A stretch of 64,000 bases of DNA, from assembly GCA_963680875.1 (NCBI GenBank), contig OY804579.1, positions 18,709,804 to 18,773,803 of the forward strand, in the 5' to 3' direction. The translations under genes were made by a program, and so were the position numbers. The notes under the pieces are model-generated. The model did not search any database, was not told the origin of the DNA, and saw only the letters and a list, made by a program, of their open reading frames with translations. Position 1 is the stretch's first letter. Every line of letters starts with the position of its first letter. Origin of the DNA: Bathymodiolus brooksi. Lineage: Eukaryota > Mollusca > Bivalvia > Mytilida > Modiolidae. Positions 36,501-47,413 of this stretch are shown here, in pieces.

Positions 36501-39500
36501 GTTGGCTATACTTCTATGATTTACGGCCTCTGATTACCTTTTTGGTATCTTCAAACTTTCCGTACATCATACATTTGTATCTCTCCCCTATTGTATTGTT
36601 TTCTTCTTTCTTCTGCCTCTATTTACTGCCTTGATTATTTTGGATTATTTCATGATTATATTATTATACATTGTTTTATTCACATCATTATTACTATTAT
36701 TTTGGATTATTTCATGATTATATTATTATACATTGCTTTATTTACATCATTATTACTATTATTTTCATCTATTATCTATTCTCAGTAAGAATATTATTGC
36801 CGTCGAAGACCCTTATCAAGGGGGAGGGGATGGTGTTTCTATTAACTAGCTTAATCCCGCCACATGTCAGTGTATATCCAAAGTGATAACCTGGATTCCA
36901 AATGCCATGCGTGGTGGTGTTTTTTGTGGTAAATTTCTTAAGTGAATGGTTGTTGTTCGTTTTGCTAACATTGGTGGAATTGTTGACCATTACTGTTTAA
37001 ACTTTTCTTTCATAATGTATCTACTACGACACTTGTCACCGATAAAGCGTTACGGTTTTCAGATCTCAGTTGAGTCAGATATTGAACCAATCTCTTCAGT
37101 ATTATATACCAGACAAACTTACTGTTAGTGGATATGACAATGGACGGATTCTATCATAGTCTTCCTGACCAGCCGTGTCCCATAGACCCAGGTGGATGTA
37201 TCTGTCAAACATTTTAACATTTGCCTGATAGTTGTCAAATCTGAAACATAATACATTATACTTCGCTATAGCTTTAATATAGAAAAGGGGCCGTCGTGAT
37301 CGTGATCGCATGGTAGTTGGATTTGCAACTACCTAATAGCAATCAGTACCTATCACCACTAACATTACGAGTTCGAATCCCGATTAGACGAGGTGTGCTC
37401 TATACAACATCATGTGATAAAGTTTGTCAGTGACTTGCAGCAGGTCGATGGTTTTCTCTGTGTACGTTCCTCCAACAATAAAACTGACTGCCACGGCATA
37501 ACTGAAATATTGTTGAAAGTGGCGCTAAACACCATAACCTTAATCCTAATGTAGAAATTGTTTACAAGATCGATATCATTGCTTCCCTGTTTAATTAAAA
37601 TTCTCTTTTTAACCTAGATGTGAATTATAATGTCACAAAAACAAAACGTACAGTTGAAGCTGTCGTATGTTAGCTTTATTTATATTGTATACAAGTATCC
37701 AATTTGGTTTTCCTCTTTCTAAAGCATGGGACAAATATTAATCCCTGTTATATAATAAAGCTACCATATCTACATAAAATAAGACACCATGATATAGCTG
37801 GGGAAAAAAACCCTGATAAAGTTGGCGTTAAGCACCATCCAATCAATTCACATAAATTAATACAGAGTCAGGAGATGTTTTGTGTTTTGCTGCACTTCTT
37901 GGTAAGAGTGGCTTTGAGTGTGAGATTTTAACACTAGTAGTCGATTTTGTTTGTAACCTTAATCTGTGTATATTTTATTGGGCTCAATAATGGTTTATCA
38001 ACTCAAGTGCAATAATAAATCATAAAGGAGTAGATATGATAAGGGCAGAAATTGGCCTAAAAAATAGACAAATTATAAATGAAACGTATAGCTTTCATTG
38101 TTTATTGATTTTATAAGACCTTTACCCCAACTACTATTTTGGTAGCAATTTTCCATATGTCCACGTGCGATGACGTCACACTAGTCAATGAAAAGTCTAT
38201 CGTTTCGTGAAAATATATGAAATCTAACAAGAAATGTGTATTTAATGTCAATTTTCAGTATAACCACAAGCAGGTAACAACGGCATATTTTAGTATGATG
38301 TTTAATATACATAAACACATATCTCATTTAATTTTTGTGTTGGTACCCGAGTGTGGAGAGTATGAAATCTGCAATCAAAAAATAATTTTAAGGTCGATTT
38401 CTCGTCAGCGGCCATTTTGTATTGACCGTTTTCATCCGTAATAGACAGAAATAGAAATCGACCTTTTAATCTCATCCAAAATAAAGATGGTTATCGTATT
38501 TGTTTTGCTACGGGAGTAAAACTTGAACAATTTTTATGAAACAGTTTTGATGTTAAATAAATTTTGGAGGTGATTTACTGCCGACCTGATTGTGCATTGA
38601 GTCCGACGTGTTTTTTTTCTAACCCTCAGTGGAATTTCATGTGTTACTATACTAAAGTATACTTTAATATTATCCCCACAATTCACAAAAAGTACAGAAA
38701 ACAAAACAAGCAACCAAAAAGAAAATTAGTACGTCAGTTTATCTTAAAAATTAATTCATTGGACATGTAAACACATCGGAACTTTCTATTTTTAGTAGTC
38801 CCTTTCTTTTTATTATTTTATTTTTTCTTTAACAACTATATTTTATTTAGCTCTTTCGCAAAGTGAATTCCCGATGAATAATTGTATTAGCGTAAATTTG
38901 ATTTATATATAGCTTAATATTAACGTTGCGGTGGCGTAGTGGTCTAGCACACATGACTGCCGATAACAACATCGTGAGATCAATATTTTATTCTTACTTA
39001 ATTCATAATTCATCTAATAGTACATATAACGATATAACGTACATGTTTTAACATAGTTAAGGTTTGTTAGGTTTGATTTACATATTCGGTGTTTCGTTTA
39101 TAATGGTCCTTTTGTTATCCTTACTAAGAATTTTATTGATACAGTCTATCGTTTATGAGTCAGTGCTAAATGTGTAGTATTACTTGGAATTTTAGTGGTA
39201 TGATTTTACTTTAATGGGCCATGACCAATAATACAGTATTATATAATCTATCACGTTTTACTTTTCTCAACAAAAAAAGTTTGAAGATACTGTAAATATA
39301 AATTACCGTCTTCCAATCAAAGTATACTACCGTATTTGTACTCTTAGTCATATCAGAATCGAAATAAATCATGAAAGCCAGAATGTGTTTTGGTTTTAAC
39401 ATGGATTGGCGGATATTAGTAAATTTTATCCCTCGCTTCTGGCTCAGGATAAAATACTATTCTCTGATGTTCTCGTGGCAAGTAGAATTTTGATTGGCTA

Positions 39501-41858
39501 AAAAGGTACTTTTAAAACTTCAGGGAAGTCGTGCGATGACACAAAATCAATAATCGCTCTCACCTAGGTGCTGTCCATTTACATTGTGCACAGCAGACGA
39601 CACACATTTCACAAGATGACAGAAAATCAATAATCGCTCTCTGTGATCTTTGTCCAAAGATACACGTATTTATGTTTTTCCTATAATAAGGACATACTTA
39701 TTAATGTTGGAACATTCAGATAAAATTGTTATCAGTCTCTAGATGTTATATATCCCGTTTTAAAGGTCAGTGGTTTTGATAAAACGGGATATATAACATC
39801 TCGAGACTAATAACGTATAATATCCGCCAATCCATGTTAAAACTCCCAACACATTCTGGCTTCCATGATTTCTTTCTTAATTATTCAACATGGATTATAC
39901 CCTCTCCTGCCGCTGTAGTGCTGCCTTACCATGTTATGCAGTTGACTTGGTTCCTTTGACATTCTAATTACTGAGAATAATTTCCTCTCATGATTTAAAA
40001 AATAAAAAGATCAACATTCGGTTATAAAAAGATTTTAAAAAAGCAATTTACAGAGCTCAGCATTGACGAGTGTCTGCGGTTGCTAGGGATAATATTTGGT
40101 TACTAGGGACATTGTAAGGTTTAAGGAATTATTATAATATATACTGGTTAGTAAATGATAAGATGTCTCTAGATCTGCTAAGGTGCTGTTGTAGAATTTG
40201 TTTTCTTGATTAAATAAAAGGTCCATGAGATCTACAGGAAAATACTGTGCATAGGGAAACATGTTGCTATGGAAGGGGAATAACTATGAATAAAAATATC
40301 AAAATGTTTTTTTGAAATATGAAATGACATTTGTAATGTGTATAGCTTGACAAAAATGTACCGCTTAATCAAATATCAAGTCAAAAGATCGTAGATGTCA
40401 AAATTCAACCATTAATTGCAATAATATAGGTTAATTTAATGTTTACAAAACCGTTGCTAGGGTGAAAAAACTGCACAACAATACTATATAGAGAATTGGA
40501 ATATTATTTTTAGAGTGTACATATACAGAATATAACATTTTGTCGAAAAGACTATGCAAGATATATAAAATAAAACCACCATATTTGAATTTCCATTGAT
40601 TAATTGGACCCTCCTCCGTTTACGTTGTTAAGCAACAAAGGACAAAGTGAAATCATCAAAAAATTAATTTTTCTTACCTTTCAATGATTGTGTTTGATAT
40701 TATATCTATATAAACAGTTTTTGAGATTGGGCCAAAATCTACCCTTATCATACTCATTCCTTTAACCAAACCATTGTTACGATATGCTGTGTGACAGTTT
40801 TATATATGTTTGTGAAGGATTGTCATTGTATGACGTACGCAGTTGCAGATGATTATGTATAAATATTATTGTAATAAAATCATAAATACATGTATATAAT
40901 TTAACCTCCATGTATTGAGTGTTTTATTTCAGTTTTTTTTCACTAGTTTTATTTGGTTTTCCAACCTTTCAACTTTGAGCGTACCTGATGAAGGTTATTC
41001 CAGAAACACGTCGTGCGCACTAAATTAGATATCTACGTTTTTATTTTTAACCCGTTTTTAAGTTTTCAAAAAGTCTAAATTTACACTTTACTGCTATTAT
41101 TTACATCAGTATTTTATATCAAATTGTATATGTACGATTTGTCTGAAATAATCGTTTTACATGTACTAAATTGTGACATTTTAGTGTGCAAAAAGAACAA
41201 TTAAACTTAAAAAAGAGGGTTGCTCTCTTTTTTCTCTATGAAATAAAAGACTGATCTTACATTGTTGGTACGTATTCTCCTGGAAATGTGTTAGTAGCAT
41301 AGCTCACCAGGATGCATGTTTTCCCCACACCACTGAAAATAAATATTGCATAAGACATAAGCAAAATACATATGCAAGTATTTTTAATGTACTTTTTGAA
41401 AGAGTTCTTTGAAGACACTGGAAGTTAAAAAATGTTTAACATCATATACACCTATTTAAATTTTCAAATCTAATCATTCACGGCACGCTTAGTTAGATTT
41501 TATAGTGCTTGCTCACTGAACCAACAGTCTGTTGGTAGACATGTCGGACATGACTCAACAGACGGACTGCAGTACCAGAAACGACCAATCTAACGATTAG
41601 TCAACTATTTGACAAAATTAGATCACATTAATATATATAATTGTTAATACCTCAAACAAATGCTCTTGCATTTGAATGTGGTGCATTCTAATATGACAAA
41701 ACTATTACATGTAAATGGTCAAATGTAAAAATAATGCAGAAAATTATATGAAGATATCATGTAATAAAACATAATTAAAATAATTAATACATAGTTTCCT
41801 TTATGATATTTTAACCTACTTACCCATCCGCAACCACAACACATTTAATTGAGTGCAT
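24566..41858 (-). CDS. Rac-like small GTPase, copy 3 (11-kb intron, altered P-loop)
   Basis: Exons on the minus strand: 41824-41858, 41261-41332, 37123-37240, 36187-36249 and 24566-24856; 192 codons in phase. DTAGQ, TKMD, the ECSA motif and CHLL are present. Two P-loop changes stand out: exon 1 reads VVVADG (G10A) and exon 2 begins GVGKT (A13G). The first P-loop glycine is nearly invariant in the family, so GTP handling may be changed. Exon 4 ends in IEDK and the donor here is GT (AAA|GTATTA), produced by a short deletion relative to the GC donor of copy 1. Intron 4 is about 11.3 kb because of the composite insertion at 25361-35515. The end of exon 5 differs at [15 protein letters not shown]. 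Frame open, but the substitutions and long intron make full function uncertain. Confidence 0.8.
24895..25143 (-). repeat. SINE body in intron 4, second family (copy 3)
   Basis: As at 6430-6675. Confidence 0.6.
25385..26634. other. Left part of the insertion, no firm gene
   Basis: Contains an 18-bp perfect palindrome (CGAAATACCGGTATTTCG, 25627-25644), the first copy of a direct repeat (25768-25975), and an ORF from ATG at 26150 ([20 protein letters not shown] start) that soon runs into a low-complexity tract with a C-run (about 26363-26379). The 35-residue start may be a fragment of a real protein; not recognised. Confidence 0.35.
25768..25975 (+). repeat. Direct repeat, left copy (about 200 bp)
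   Basis: Begins ACCGATAATTATCGAATCCT; matches 33828-34012 with scattered differences. Not bounded by TG...CA and no gag or pol lies between, so not treated as an LTR. Confidence 0.7.
26635..29406. mobile_element. pogo/Tigger-like TIR element, non-autonomous
   Basis: Left end CAAGTCAAACCTCGTTCCGT; right end, inverted, CAGTAAAACATCGCTCGCTC. Both continue into TCGAACT-containing subterminal repeats (GATGGCTCGAAC, GTGGCTCGAAC) and both are flanked by TA. This end structure is typical of pogo/Tigger Tc1-mariner relatives. No transposase ORF is seen; 26760-27440 is AT-rich and unrecognised, and the interior is occupied by a LINE fragment. Confidence 0.6.
27450..29213 (+). pseudogene. Decayed LINE fragment inside the TIR element
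   Basis: Scattered frames give an endonuclease piece ([12 protein letters not shown] near 27530 and [12 protein letters not shown] near 27730), then after a large deletion the end of a reverse transcriptase ([20 protein letters not shown] near 27980, [12 protein letters not shown] near 28115), and a C-terminal part in two frames: 28391-28735 and 28789-29136, with [18 protein letters not shown]. The 3' end is AATAAAGAACTTGAACTTGA, a simple GAACTT tail as in many LINEs of molluscs. Multiple stops and frameshifts; inactive. Confidence 0.8.
29409..30110. other. Second copy of the pogo-left-flank repeat
   Basis: Bases 29750-30050 repeat 26300-26395 plus 26518-26752 in direct orientation, including the C-run (29808-29819) and CAAACCTCGTTCCCTCGAAA, another left pogo-like end. 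Just before it are four AATCGGTAG motifs (29656-29735) and a perfect 26-bp palindrome (29736-29761, half-site GTTGGCATGTATG). No gene. Confidence 0.6.
30110..30680 (-). pseudogene. LINE fragment, C-terminal end
   Basis: The minus strand encodes [20 protein letters not shown] followed by [20 protein letters not shown], ending in TAA at about 30387. The C.C...H...C pattern is the zinc-knuckle-like end of many LINE ORF2 proteins. Sequence to the left (30110-30386) is its presumed 3' UTR. The open frame starts after a stop at about 30678, so the rest of the element is missing. Confidence 0.7.
30681..31894. other. Unrecognised stretch of the insertion
   Basis: No convincing gene. A GC-richer patch at 30930-31015 contains GGGGCGAA-type motifs like those at 26255-26300. 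Bases 31610-31670 and 31745-31790 form an imperfect direct repeat (AGATGTCAG...CTGGAAGCTAAT). Confidence 0.4.
31895..32150 (+). repeat. Near full-length tRNA-derived SINE, second family
   Basis: Head with A box TGTAATAGTTAGCA and B box GAGTTCTAGTCCC (about 31970), then the body AGCATTAAGGAGTAAGAAC, ACTGTTGTTTCAATGAAC and TCCAACTAAGGGTGTTGGTA. Gives the orientation and head missing from the Rac intron copies. Confidence 0.65.
32151..33827. other. Unrecognised AT-rich stretch of the insertion
   Basis: No firm gene, RNA or transposon. Small ORF 32272-32496 is not supported by composition or similarity. A CA microsatellite is at about 33120-33132. At 33803 the string CATAATGGCGGCAG looks like a start context but stops after five codons. 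Confidence 0.4.
33828..34012 (+). repeat. Direct repeat, right copy (about 190 bp)
   Basis: Match to 25768-25975. Followed within about 30 bp by the foldback element. Confidence 0.7.
34045..35102. mobile_element. Foldback-type element with tandem-repeat inverted termini
   Basis: The left end (34045-34147) has about six copies of an approximately 17-bp motif, AGTCAAATCGGCCCCA; the right end (34970-35102) has about seven copies in inverse orientation (TGGGGCCGATTTGACT). The outermost units carry GACCCC instead of GGCCCC at both ends. The AT-rich interior of about 830 bp has no ORF. Termini built of short tandem repeats are the hallmark of foldback transposons. Confidence 0.65.
35103..35541. 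other. Right part of the insertion and host junction
   Basis: No gene. Ends with the AGCTTCGCGAGCT/CAGGCAGTGCCTG border, then host sequence from about 35512. Confidence 0.4.
35542..35876 (-). repeat. 45/65-bp minisatellite in intron 4 of copy 3
   Basis: About seven units, mostly 45 bp, reverse orientation. Open frames through it are repeat artefacts. Confidence 0.9.
35961..36150 (-). repeat. 31-bp minisatellite in intron 4 of copy 3
   Basis: Six units, ending about 37 bp from the exon 4 donor. Confidence 0.9.
37300..37545 (+). repeat. tRNA-derived SINE next to exon 3 (copy 3)
   Basis: B box GAGTTCGAATCCCG near 37370; same insertion as at 8570, so it predates the amplification. Confidence 0.75.
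38026..40761. mobile_element. TIR DNA transposon in intron 2 (copy 3)
   Basis: As at 9287-12239 without the internal tandem duplication. Right end is ATTCCT instead of ACTCCT. Contains the 13-bp inverted repeat (38390-38466), tRNA-like head (38930) and palindrome (39361-39876). Confidence 0.65.
39361..39876. repeat. Long palindrome with inner 28-bp hairpin
   Basis: Inner arms at 39734-39761 and 39781-39808 (AGTCTCTAGATGTTATATAT... and inverse) have a single mismatch around a spacer of about 20 bp. Outer arms of about 65 bp lie at 39361-39430 and 39805-39876. Confidence 0.75.
40979..41018 (+). ncRNA. Hammerhead-ribozyme-like motif (best copy)
   Basis: GCGTAC (40979-40984) can pair with GTGCGC (41013-41018) as stem I. 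Then CTGATGA (40985-40991), a GG-UUAUU-CC mini-stem with a flanking A-A mismatch as stem II, GAAAC (41003-41007), a 2-bp stem III (A-C with G-U) and the GTC triplet (41010-41012) just before stem I. All core hammerhead residues are present; short stem III is known in hammerheads of Penelope-like elements. Weak stem II makes activity uncertain. It is antisense to the Rac gene, in intron 2. Confidence 0.4.
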
Positions 41859-42470
41859 TTTATATTCTATTATTGACACTTTTTAGATCTATGCACGTTT
41901 AAATACCTACAATATTTTATTTCTATATTTAAACAATTGCATATTTCTATAAATAACTTTATCTATTCCTTTCTATCGTTATTTTTAGGAATGATTTTAT
42001 CCAATCATAGGTCGTCAAATAAATGCAACATCATTATTGAGCCCAATAAAATATACACAGATTAAGGTTACAAACAAAATCGACTACTGGTGTTAAAATC
42101 TCACATCAAAGCCACTCTTACCAAGAAGTGCAGCAAAACACAAAGCATCTCCTGACTCTGTATTAATTTATGTTAATTGATTGGATGGTGCTTAACGCCA
42201 ACTTTATCAGGTTTTTTTTTCCCAACTATATCATGGCGTCTTATTTTATGTAGATATGGTAGCTTTATTATATAACAGGGATTAATATTTGTCCCATGCT
42301 TTAGAAAGAGGAAAACCAAATTGGATACTTGTATACAGTATAAATAAAGCTAACATGCGACAGCTTCAACTGTACGTTTTGTTTTTGTGACATTATAATT
42401 CACATCTAGGTTAAAAAGAGAATTTTAATTAAACAGGGAAGCAATGCTATCGATCTTATAAACAATTTCT
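41859..42470. other. 5' flank of copy 3 and start of the plus-strand arm
   Basis: Only about 170 bp separate the start codon (41858) from the switch at about 42032 (CAACATC|ATTATTGAGCCC) into the mirror arm, which here is shortened relative to the arms at 13684 and 63166. Any promoter of copy 3 would have to be very compact or shared. No gene. Confidence 0.55.
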
Positions 42471-42471
42471 A

Positions 42472-42735
42472 CATTAGGGTTAAGGTTATGGTGTTTAACG
42501 CCACTTTCAACAATATTTCAGTTATACCGTGGCAGTGAGTTTTATTGTTGGAGGAACGTACACAGAGAAAACCATCGACCTGCTGCAAGTCACTGACAAA
42601 CTTTATCAAATAATGTTGTATAGAGCACACCTCGTCTAATCCGGATTCGAACTCGTAATGTTAGTGGTGATAGGTACTGATTGCTATTAGGTAGTTGCAA
42701 ATCCAACTACCATGCGATCACAATCACGACGGCCC
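42472..42735 (-). repeat. tRNA-derived SINE next to exon 3 (plus arm)
   Basis: Mirror of the element at 8570 and 37300. Confidence 0.7.
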
Positions 42736-43258
42736 CTTTTCTATATTAAAGCTATAACGAAGTATAATGTATTATGTTTCAGATTTTACAACTATCAGGC
42801 TAATGTTAAACTGTTTGACATATACATCCACCTGGGTCTATGGGACACGGCTGGTCAGGAAGACTATGATAGAATCCGTCCATTGACATATCCACTAACA
42901 GTAAGTTTGTATGATATATAATACTGCAGAGTTTGGTTCAATATCTGACTCAAGTGAGATCTGAAAACGTAACGCTTTATCGGTGACAAGTGTCGTAGTA
43001 GTTACATTATGAAAGAAAAGTTTAAACAGTAATGGTCAACAATTCCACCAATATTAACAAAACGAACAACCACCATTCACCTAAAAACAATTACCACAAA
43101 AAACACCACCACGCATGGCATTTGGAATCCAGGTTATGGCTTTGGATATACACAGACATGTGGCGGGATTAAGCTAGTTAATAGAACCCCCACCCCCCTT
43201 GATAAGGGTCTTCGACGGCAATAATATTCTTACTGAGAATAGATAATAGATGAAAATA

Positions 43259-43505
43259 ATAGTAATAATGATGTAAATAAAGCAATGTATAATAATATAA
43301 TCATGAAATAATCCAAAATTATAGTAATAATGATGTGAATAAAGCAATGTATAATAATATAATCATGAAATAATCCAAAATTATAGTAATAATGATGTGA
43401 ATAAAACAATGTATAATAATATAATCATGAAATAATCCAAAATTATAGTAATAATGATGTGAATAAAACAATGTATAATAATATAATCATGAAATAATCC
43501 AAAAT
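43259..43505 (+). repeat. 62-bp VNTR in intron 3 (plus arm)
   Basis: Four tandem copies of a 62-bp unit containing ATAATCATGAAATAATCCAA; one or two copies in the other arms. Confidence 0.85.
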
Positions 43506-43989
43506 AATCAAGGCAGTAAATAGAGGACGAAGAAAGAAGAAAACAATACAATAGGGGAGAGATACAAATGTATGATGTACGGAAAGTTTGAAGATACCAA
43601 AAAGGTAATCAGAGGCCGTAAATCATAGAAGTATAGCCAACACAATGGTCAAAAGATAAAAGATAAAAGGACGAACGACCATCTACAAAACATTACACGG
43701 AAAACTGGAGCAACATGAACCCCACTAAAATCGGGGGTGAACCCAGGTGCTCCCGAAGGATAAACAATGCCTGCTTCACATGTGATACCCGTAAAATAGC
43801 TTGGAGGAAAAGCGTATTGGTGTACAAAAAGGTCGCCCTGCAACTTTACTTATTGAGATATTGTAACCAATTAATTCTTTTTTTTCAGGAAGTATTTATT
43901 GTGTGTTTTTCGCTGGAAAGTCCAGCAAGTTTTCAGAATATAGAACAAAATTAAGTATAACAAACGACAGCTATCCCCAGTGATGAGCA

Positions 43990-44150
43990 TTGAACAGCAG
44001 GTATCCATCAGTCCTGAACGTTGAACAACAGGTATCCCTCAGTCCTGGAAATCGAACAACAGGTATCGCTCAGTCCTGGAAATTGAACAACAGGTATCGC
44101 TCAGTCCTGGAAATTGAACAACAGGTATCGCTCAGTCCTGGAAATTGAAC
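43990..44150 (+). repeat. 31-bp minisatellite (plus arm)
   Basis: Five units, in gene orientation with CAG|GTATC at each repeat. Confidence 0.9.
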
Positions 44151-44235
44151 TAATCTATTATGGAATAACCTTCATCATGTGCGCTCATAATTAGAAGATT
44201 GGAAAGTCAAATATTTTAAAGTCTTTGTAAGCAGG

Positions 44236-45635
44236 TAAACCAAAGGGTCTAAACAATGATAGCCACAATCAGTTAAGACCACAACCAAAGGGTCTAAACA
44301 ATGATAGCCACAATAAATTAAGACCACAACCAAAGGGTCTAAACAATGATAGTCACAATCAATTAAGACCACAACCAAAGGGTCTAAGCAAAGATAGCCA
44401 CAATCAGTTAAGATCACAACCAAAAGGTCTAATCAATGATAGCCACAATCAGTTAAGAGCACAACCAAAGGGTCTAAACAATGATAGCCACAATCAGTTA
44501 AGATCACAACCAAAAGGTCTAATCAATGATAGCCACAATCAGTTAAGAGCACAACCAAAGGGTCTAAACAATGATAGCCACAATCAGTTAAGATCACAAC
44601 CAAAGGGTCTAAGCAATGTTAGCCACAAACAGTTAAGGCCAAATATGTCCATGGGAGGTGTAAACCAAAGGGTCTAAGCAAGGATAGCCACAATCAGTTA
44701 AGACCACATATGTCCATGGAAGGTGTAAACCAAAGGGTGTAAGCAATGCTAGCCACAATCAGTTAAGACCACATATGTCCTTGGGAGGTGTAAACCAAAG
44801 GGTCTAAACAGTGATAGCCACAAACAGTTAAGACCACATATGTCCATGGGAGGTGTAAACCAAAGGGTCTAAACAATGATAGCCACAATCAGTTAAGACC
44901 ACATATGTCCATGGGAGATGTAAACCAAAGGGTCTAAATAATGATAGCCACAAACAGTTAAGACCGCATATGTCCATGGGAGGTGTAAACCAAAGGGTAT
45001 AAACAATGAAAGCCACAATCAGTTAAGACCACATATGTCCATGGGAGGTGTAAACCAAAGGGTCTAAACAATGATAGCCACAATCAGTTAAGACCACATA
45101 TGTCCATGGGAGGTGTAAACCAAAGGGTCTAAGCAATGATAGCCACAATCAGTTAAGACCACATATGTCCATGGGAGGTGTAAACCAAAGGGTCTAAACA
45201 ATGATAGCCACAATCAGTTAAGACCACATATGTCCATGGGAGGTGTAAACCAAAGGGTCTAAACAATGATAGCCACAATCAGTTAAGACCACATATGTCC
45301 ATTGGAGGTGTAAACCAAAGGGTCTAAACAATGATAGCCACAATCAGTTAAGACAACATATGTCCATGAGAGGTGTAAACTAAAGGGTCTAAAAAATGAT
45401 AGCCACAATCAGTTAAGACCACATATGTCCATGGGAGGTGTAAACCAAAGGGTCTAAGCAATGATAGCCACAATCAGTTAAGATCACATATGTCCATGGG
45501 AGGTGTAAACCAAAGGGTCTAAACAATGATAGCCACAATCAGTTAAGACCACATATGTCCATGGGAGGTGTAAAGCAAAGGGTCTAAACAATGATAGCTA
45601 CAATCAGTTAAGGCCACATATGTCCATGGGAGGAG
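44236..45635 (+). repeat. 45/65-bp minisatellite in intron 4 (plus arm)
   Basis: 45-bp units up to about 44640, then 65-bp units to the end: the clearest view of the polarity of this array. Confidence 0.95.
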
Positions 45636-45942
45636 AACTTTAGTTTTATTAATAATTACATTATTAAAGAACTGTAAATATCAATAATACATATAAAAAA
45701 AATGTATCTAATATAGATATAATTGTGCTTAAAATGTAAGATCAATCAATCAAGATGTCATTGCTGTTTCGGATCCATTAAACATATATTTTTTTAACGT
45801 CATGATCACTGTTACAGCAACCTTATTCATGACTGTTTCAATAGTACATATACTAATAATGCAGCTGAATGTTTTATTTGTTGTTTTAACTTAAGTTGCA
45901 AATTTCAGGACGGATCAAAGACTACAAAATTTGTGTGTGTTG

Positions 45943-46196
45943 CTTCTCCGCTAAGCACGCAGCATTAAGGAGAAACAGCAAAGACTCGGAATCAGAATAA
46001 TGTATCCAAGTGGAGCGACATGTCTATCCGTGGACTGTTGTTTCAGTGAGCTAGCGCTATGAAAATCCAACGCAGCGTGTTGGTCTAGAACAAAGCGGAT
46101 CTCATCATCATCTCATTGAAAATTAACTTGTTCTAGCTGAAAAATTGCTGAATTGGCGTTAAACAACAATCACGCACTCACTAAGTTGCAAGTTAT
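45943..46196 (+). repeat. SINE body in intron 4, second family (plus arm)
   Basis: In plus orientation, with the tail GGCGTTAAACAACAATCACG and CACTCACT following. Confidence 0.6.
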
Positions 46197-46767
46197 ATAT
46201 TTCATTATTTTAAATGATTTCAGTGGTATCCAGAAATTCGACATCATTGTCCAGACACACCAACAATACTTGTAGGAACTAAAATGGATCTTCGTGATGA
46301 TAAAGAGACAGTAAAAAGTAAAAACTCTGATAAAAGACCTGCATTTGTTTCATATAATCAAGGACTTGCAATGGCAGGCAAAGTAGGTGCTGTTAAGTAT
46401 GTGGAATGTTCAGCAAAAACACATAAAGGACTTAAGACTGTTTTTGATGAAGCAATACGGGCAGTGATAATTCCTCCAAAGAAGACGGGAAGTGGAAAAT
46501 GTCATTTACTCTAAACTATGATACAAGACAATGTTTCCCAACCTTAACCCATGTGTTTCAATGCATCTCGTTGTGTATGTTAAGTCTTCATTGTTCTCTA
46601 TGAATAATTACATTTGATGCGATGCGGTGGGAGAGGCTGTACCTTCAGGCACTATGATGCAATCAATGAAAGCATTCCATTGGTTTATTCAGATATGAAC
46701 AATTATATATAAATATTTCAATTTCCATCTTCATAATGATTTCAACGTTTAGAAACCACACTGTAAA

Positions 46768-47070
46768 GACAAGTTTTAATAATTCAACGCTGTTATTAAC
46801 ACCTTTTTGCAACACTTAATACACATGTTAAAGTGTTATTTTGAGAATGCTAGTGTAAAAAATCTTTAAATCTGGTGTTATTTTTGTTACATGTTAATGT
46901 GTTGTTTTCAAAACAGTGGTGTTAATTATGCTTAACATTAGTTTTATTTTTTAAGCATGTTAATGTGTTAAATTATTCACACTAACATGCTTAAATTCCG
47001 TGCAACACTTAATTCACACATTAACATGTTTAAAAGTAATCTTGTGTTAACATTTTAACGCACGTGTGAA
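46768..47070. repeat. GTGTTAA/TTAACAC motif cluster (plus arm)
   Basis: Mirror of 5550-5858. Confidence 0.6.
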
Positions 47071-47413
47071 AAATCTGAATGGTCTGTATTTTTCCATCTG
47101 TATAATTCGCTGTGACTATAAACGATCCAAATGAGTAAATGTCCCAGTTTAATATCACATTAAGGGCACACTCAACTTATACTCTTTATGATAAAGTTTG
47201 CTAGTTGCTTAATTAAGCAAGATCAGTGGTTCTGCAAAAGCAACTTAATTAGTCAAGATAAGAAGTTCTCCCATAAGTAACTCGGGCTGACTCTTCTACT
47301 ACAATAGATTGTCACAATATAACCAACAAATCATAAAAGTGGTATAAAGCCCCATCGAAATAATGATAAAAACAAAACTGATATCTTTTAAGAATGCATT
47401 TCGTAACTCTATG

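Larger units (their letters stand above)
42783..46514 (+). pseudogene. Rac-like gene fragment, exons 3-5 (plus arm)
   Basis: Exon 3 is 42783-42900, exon 4 43889-43951, exon 5 46224-46514. Exons 1-2, with the P-loop, are absent. Exon 3 carries D38Y ([20 protein letters not shown]) in the effector region. Exon 4 ([20 protein letters not shown]) has lost one base near its end and its donor reads TTAAGT in place of GC/GTAAGT, so an in-frame TAA follows. Exon 5 remains fully open to CHLL. Best read as an unprocessed, truncated pseudogene of the inverted arm. Confidence 0.85.

Noticed and set aside
44236..45635. CRISPR-like appearance of regularly spaced repeats
   Set aside because: There are no unique spacers: the whole 45/65-bp unit repeats, and the context is eukaryotic.
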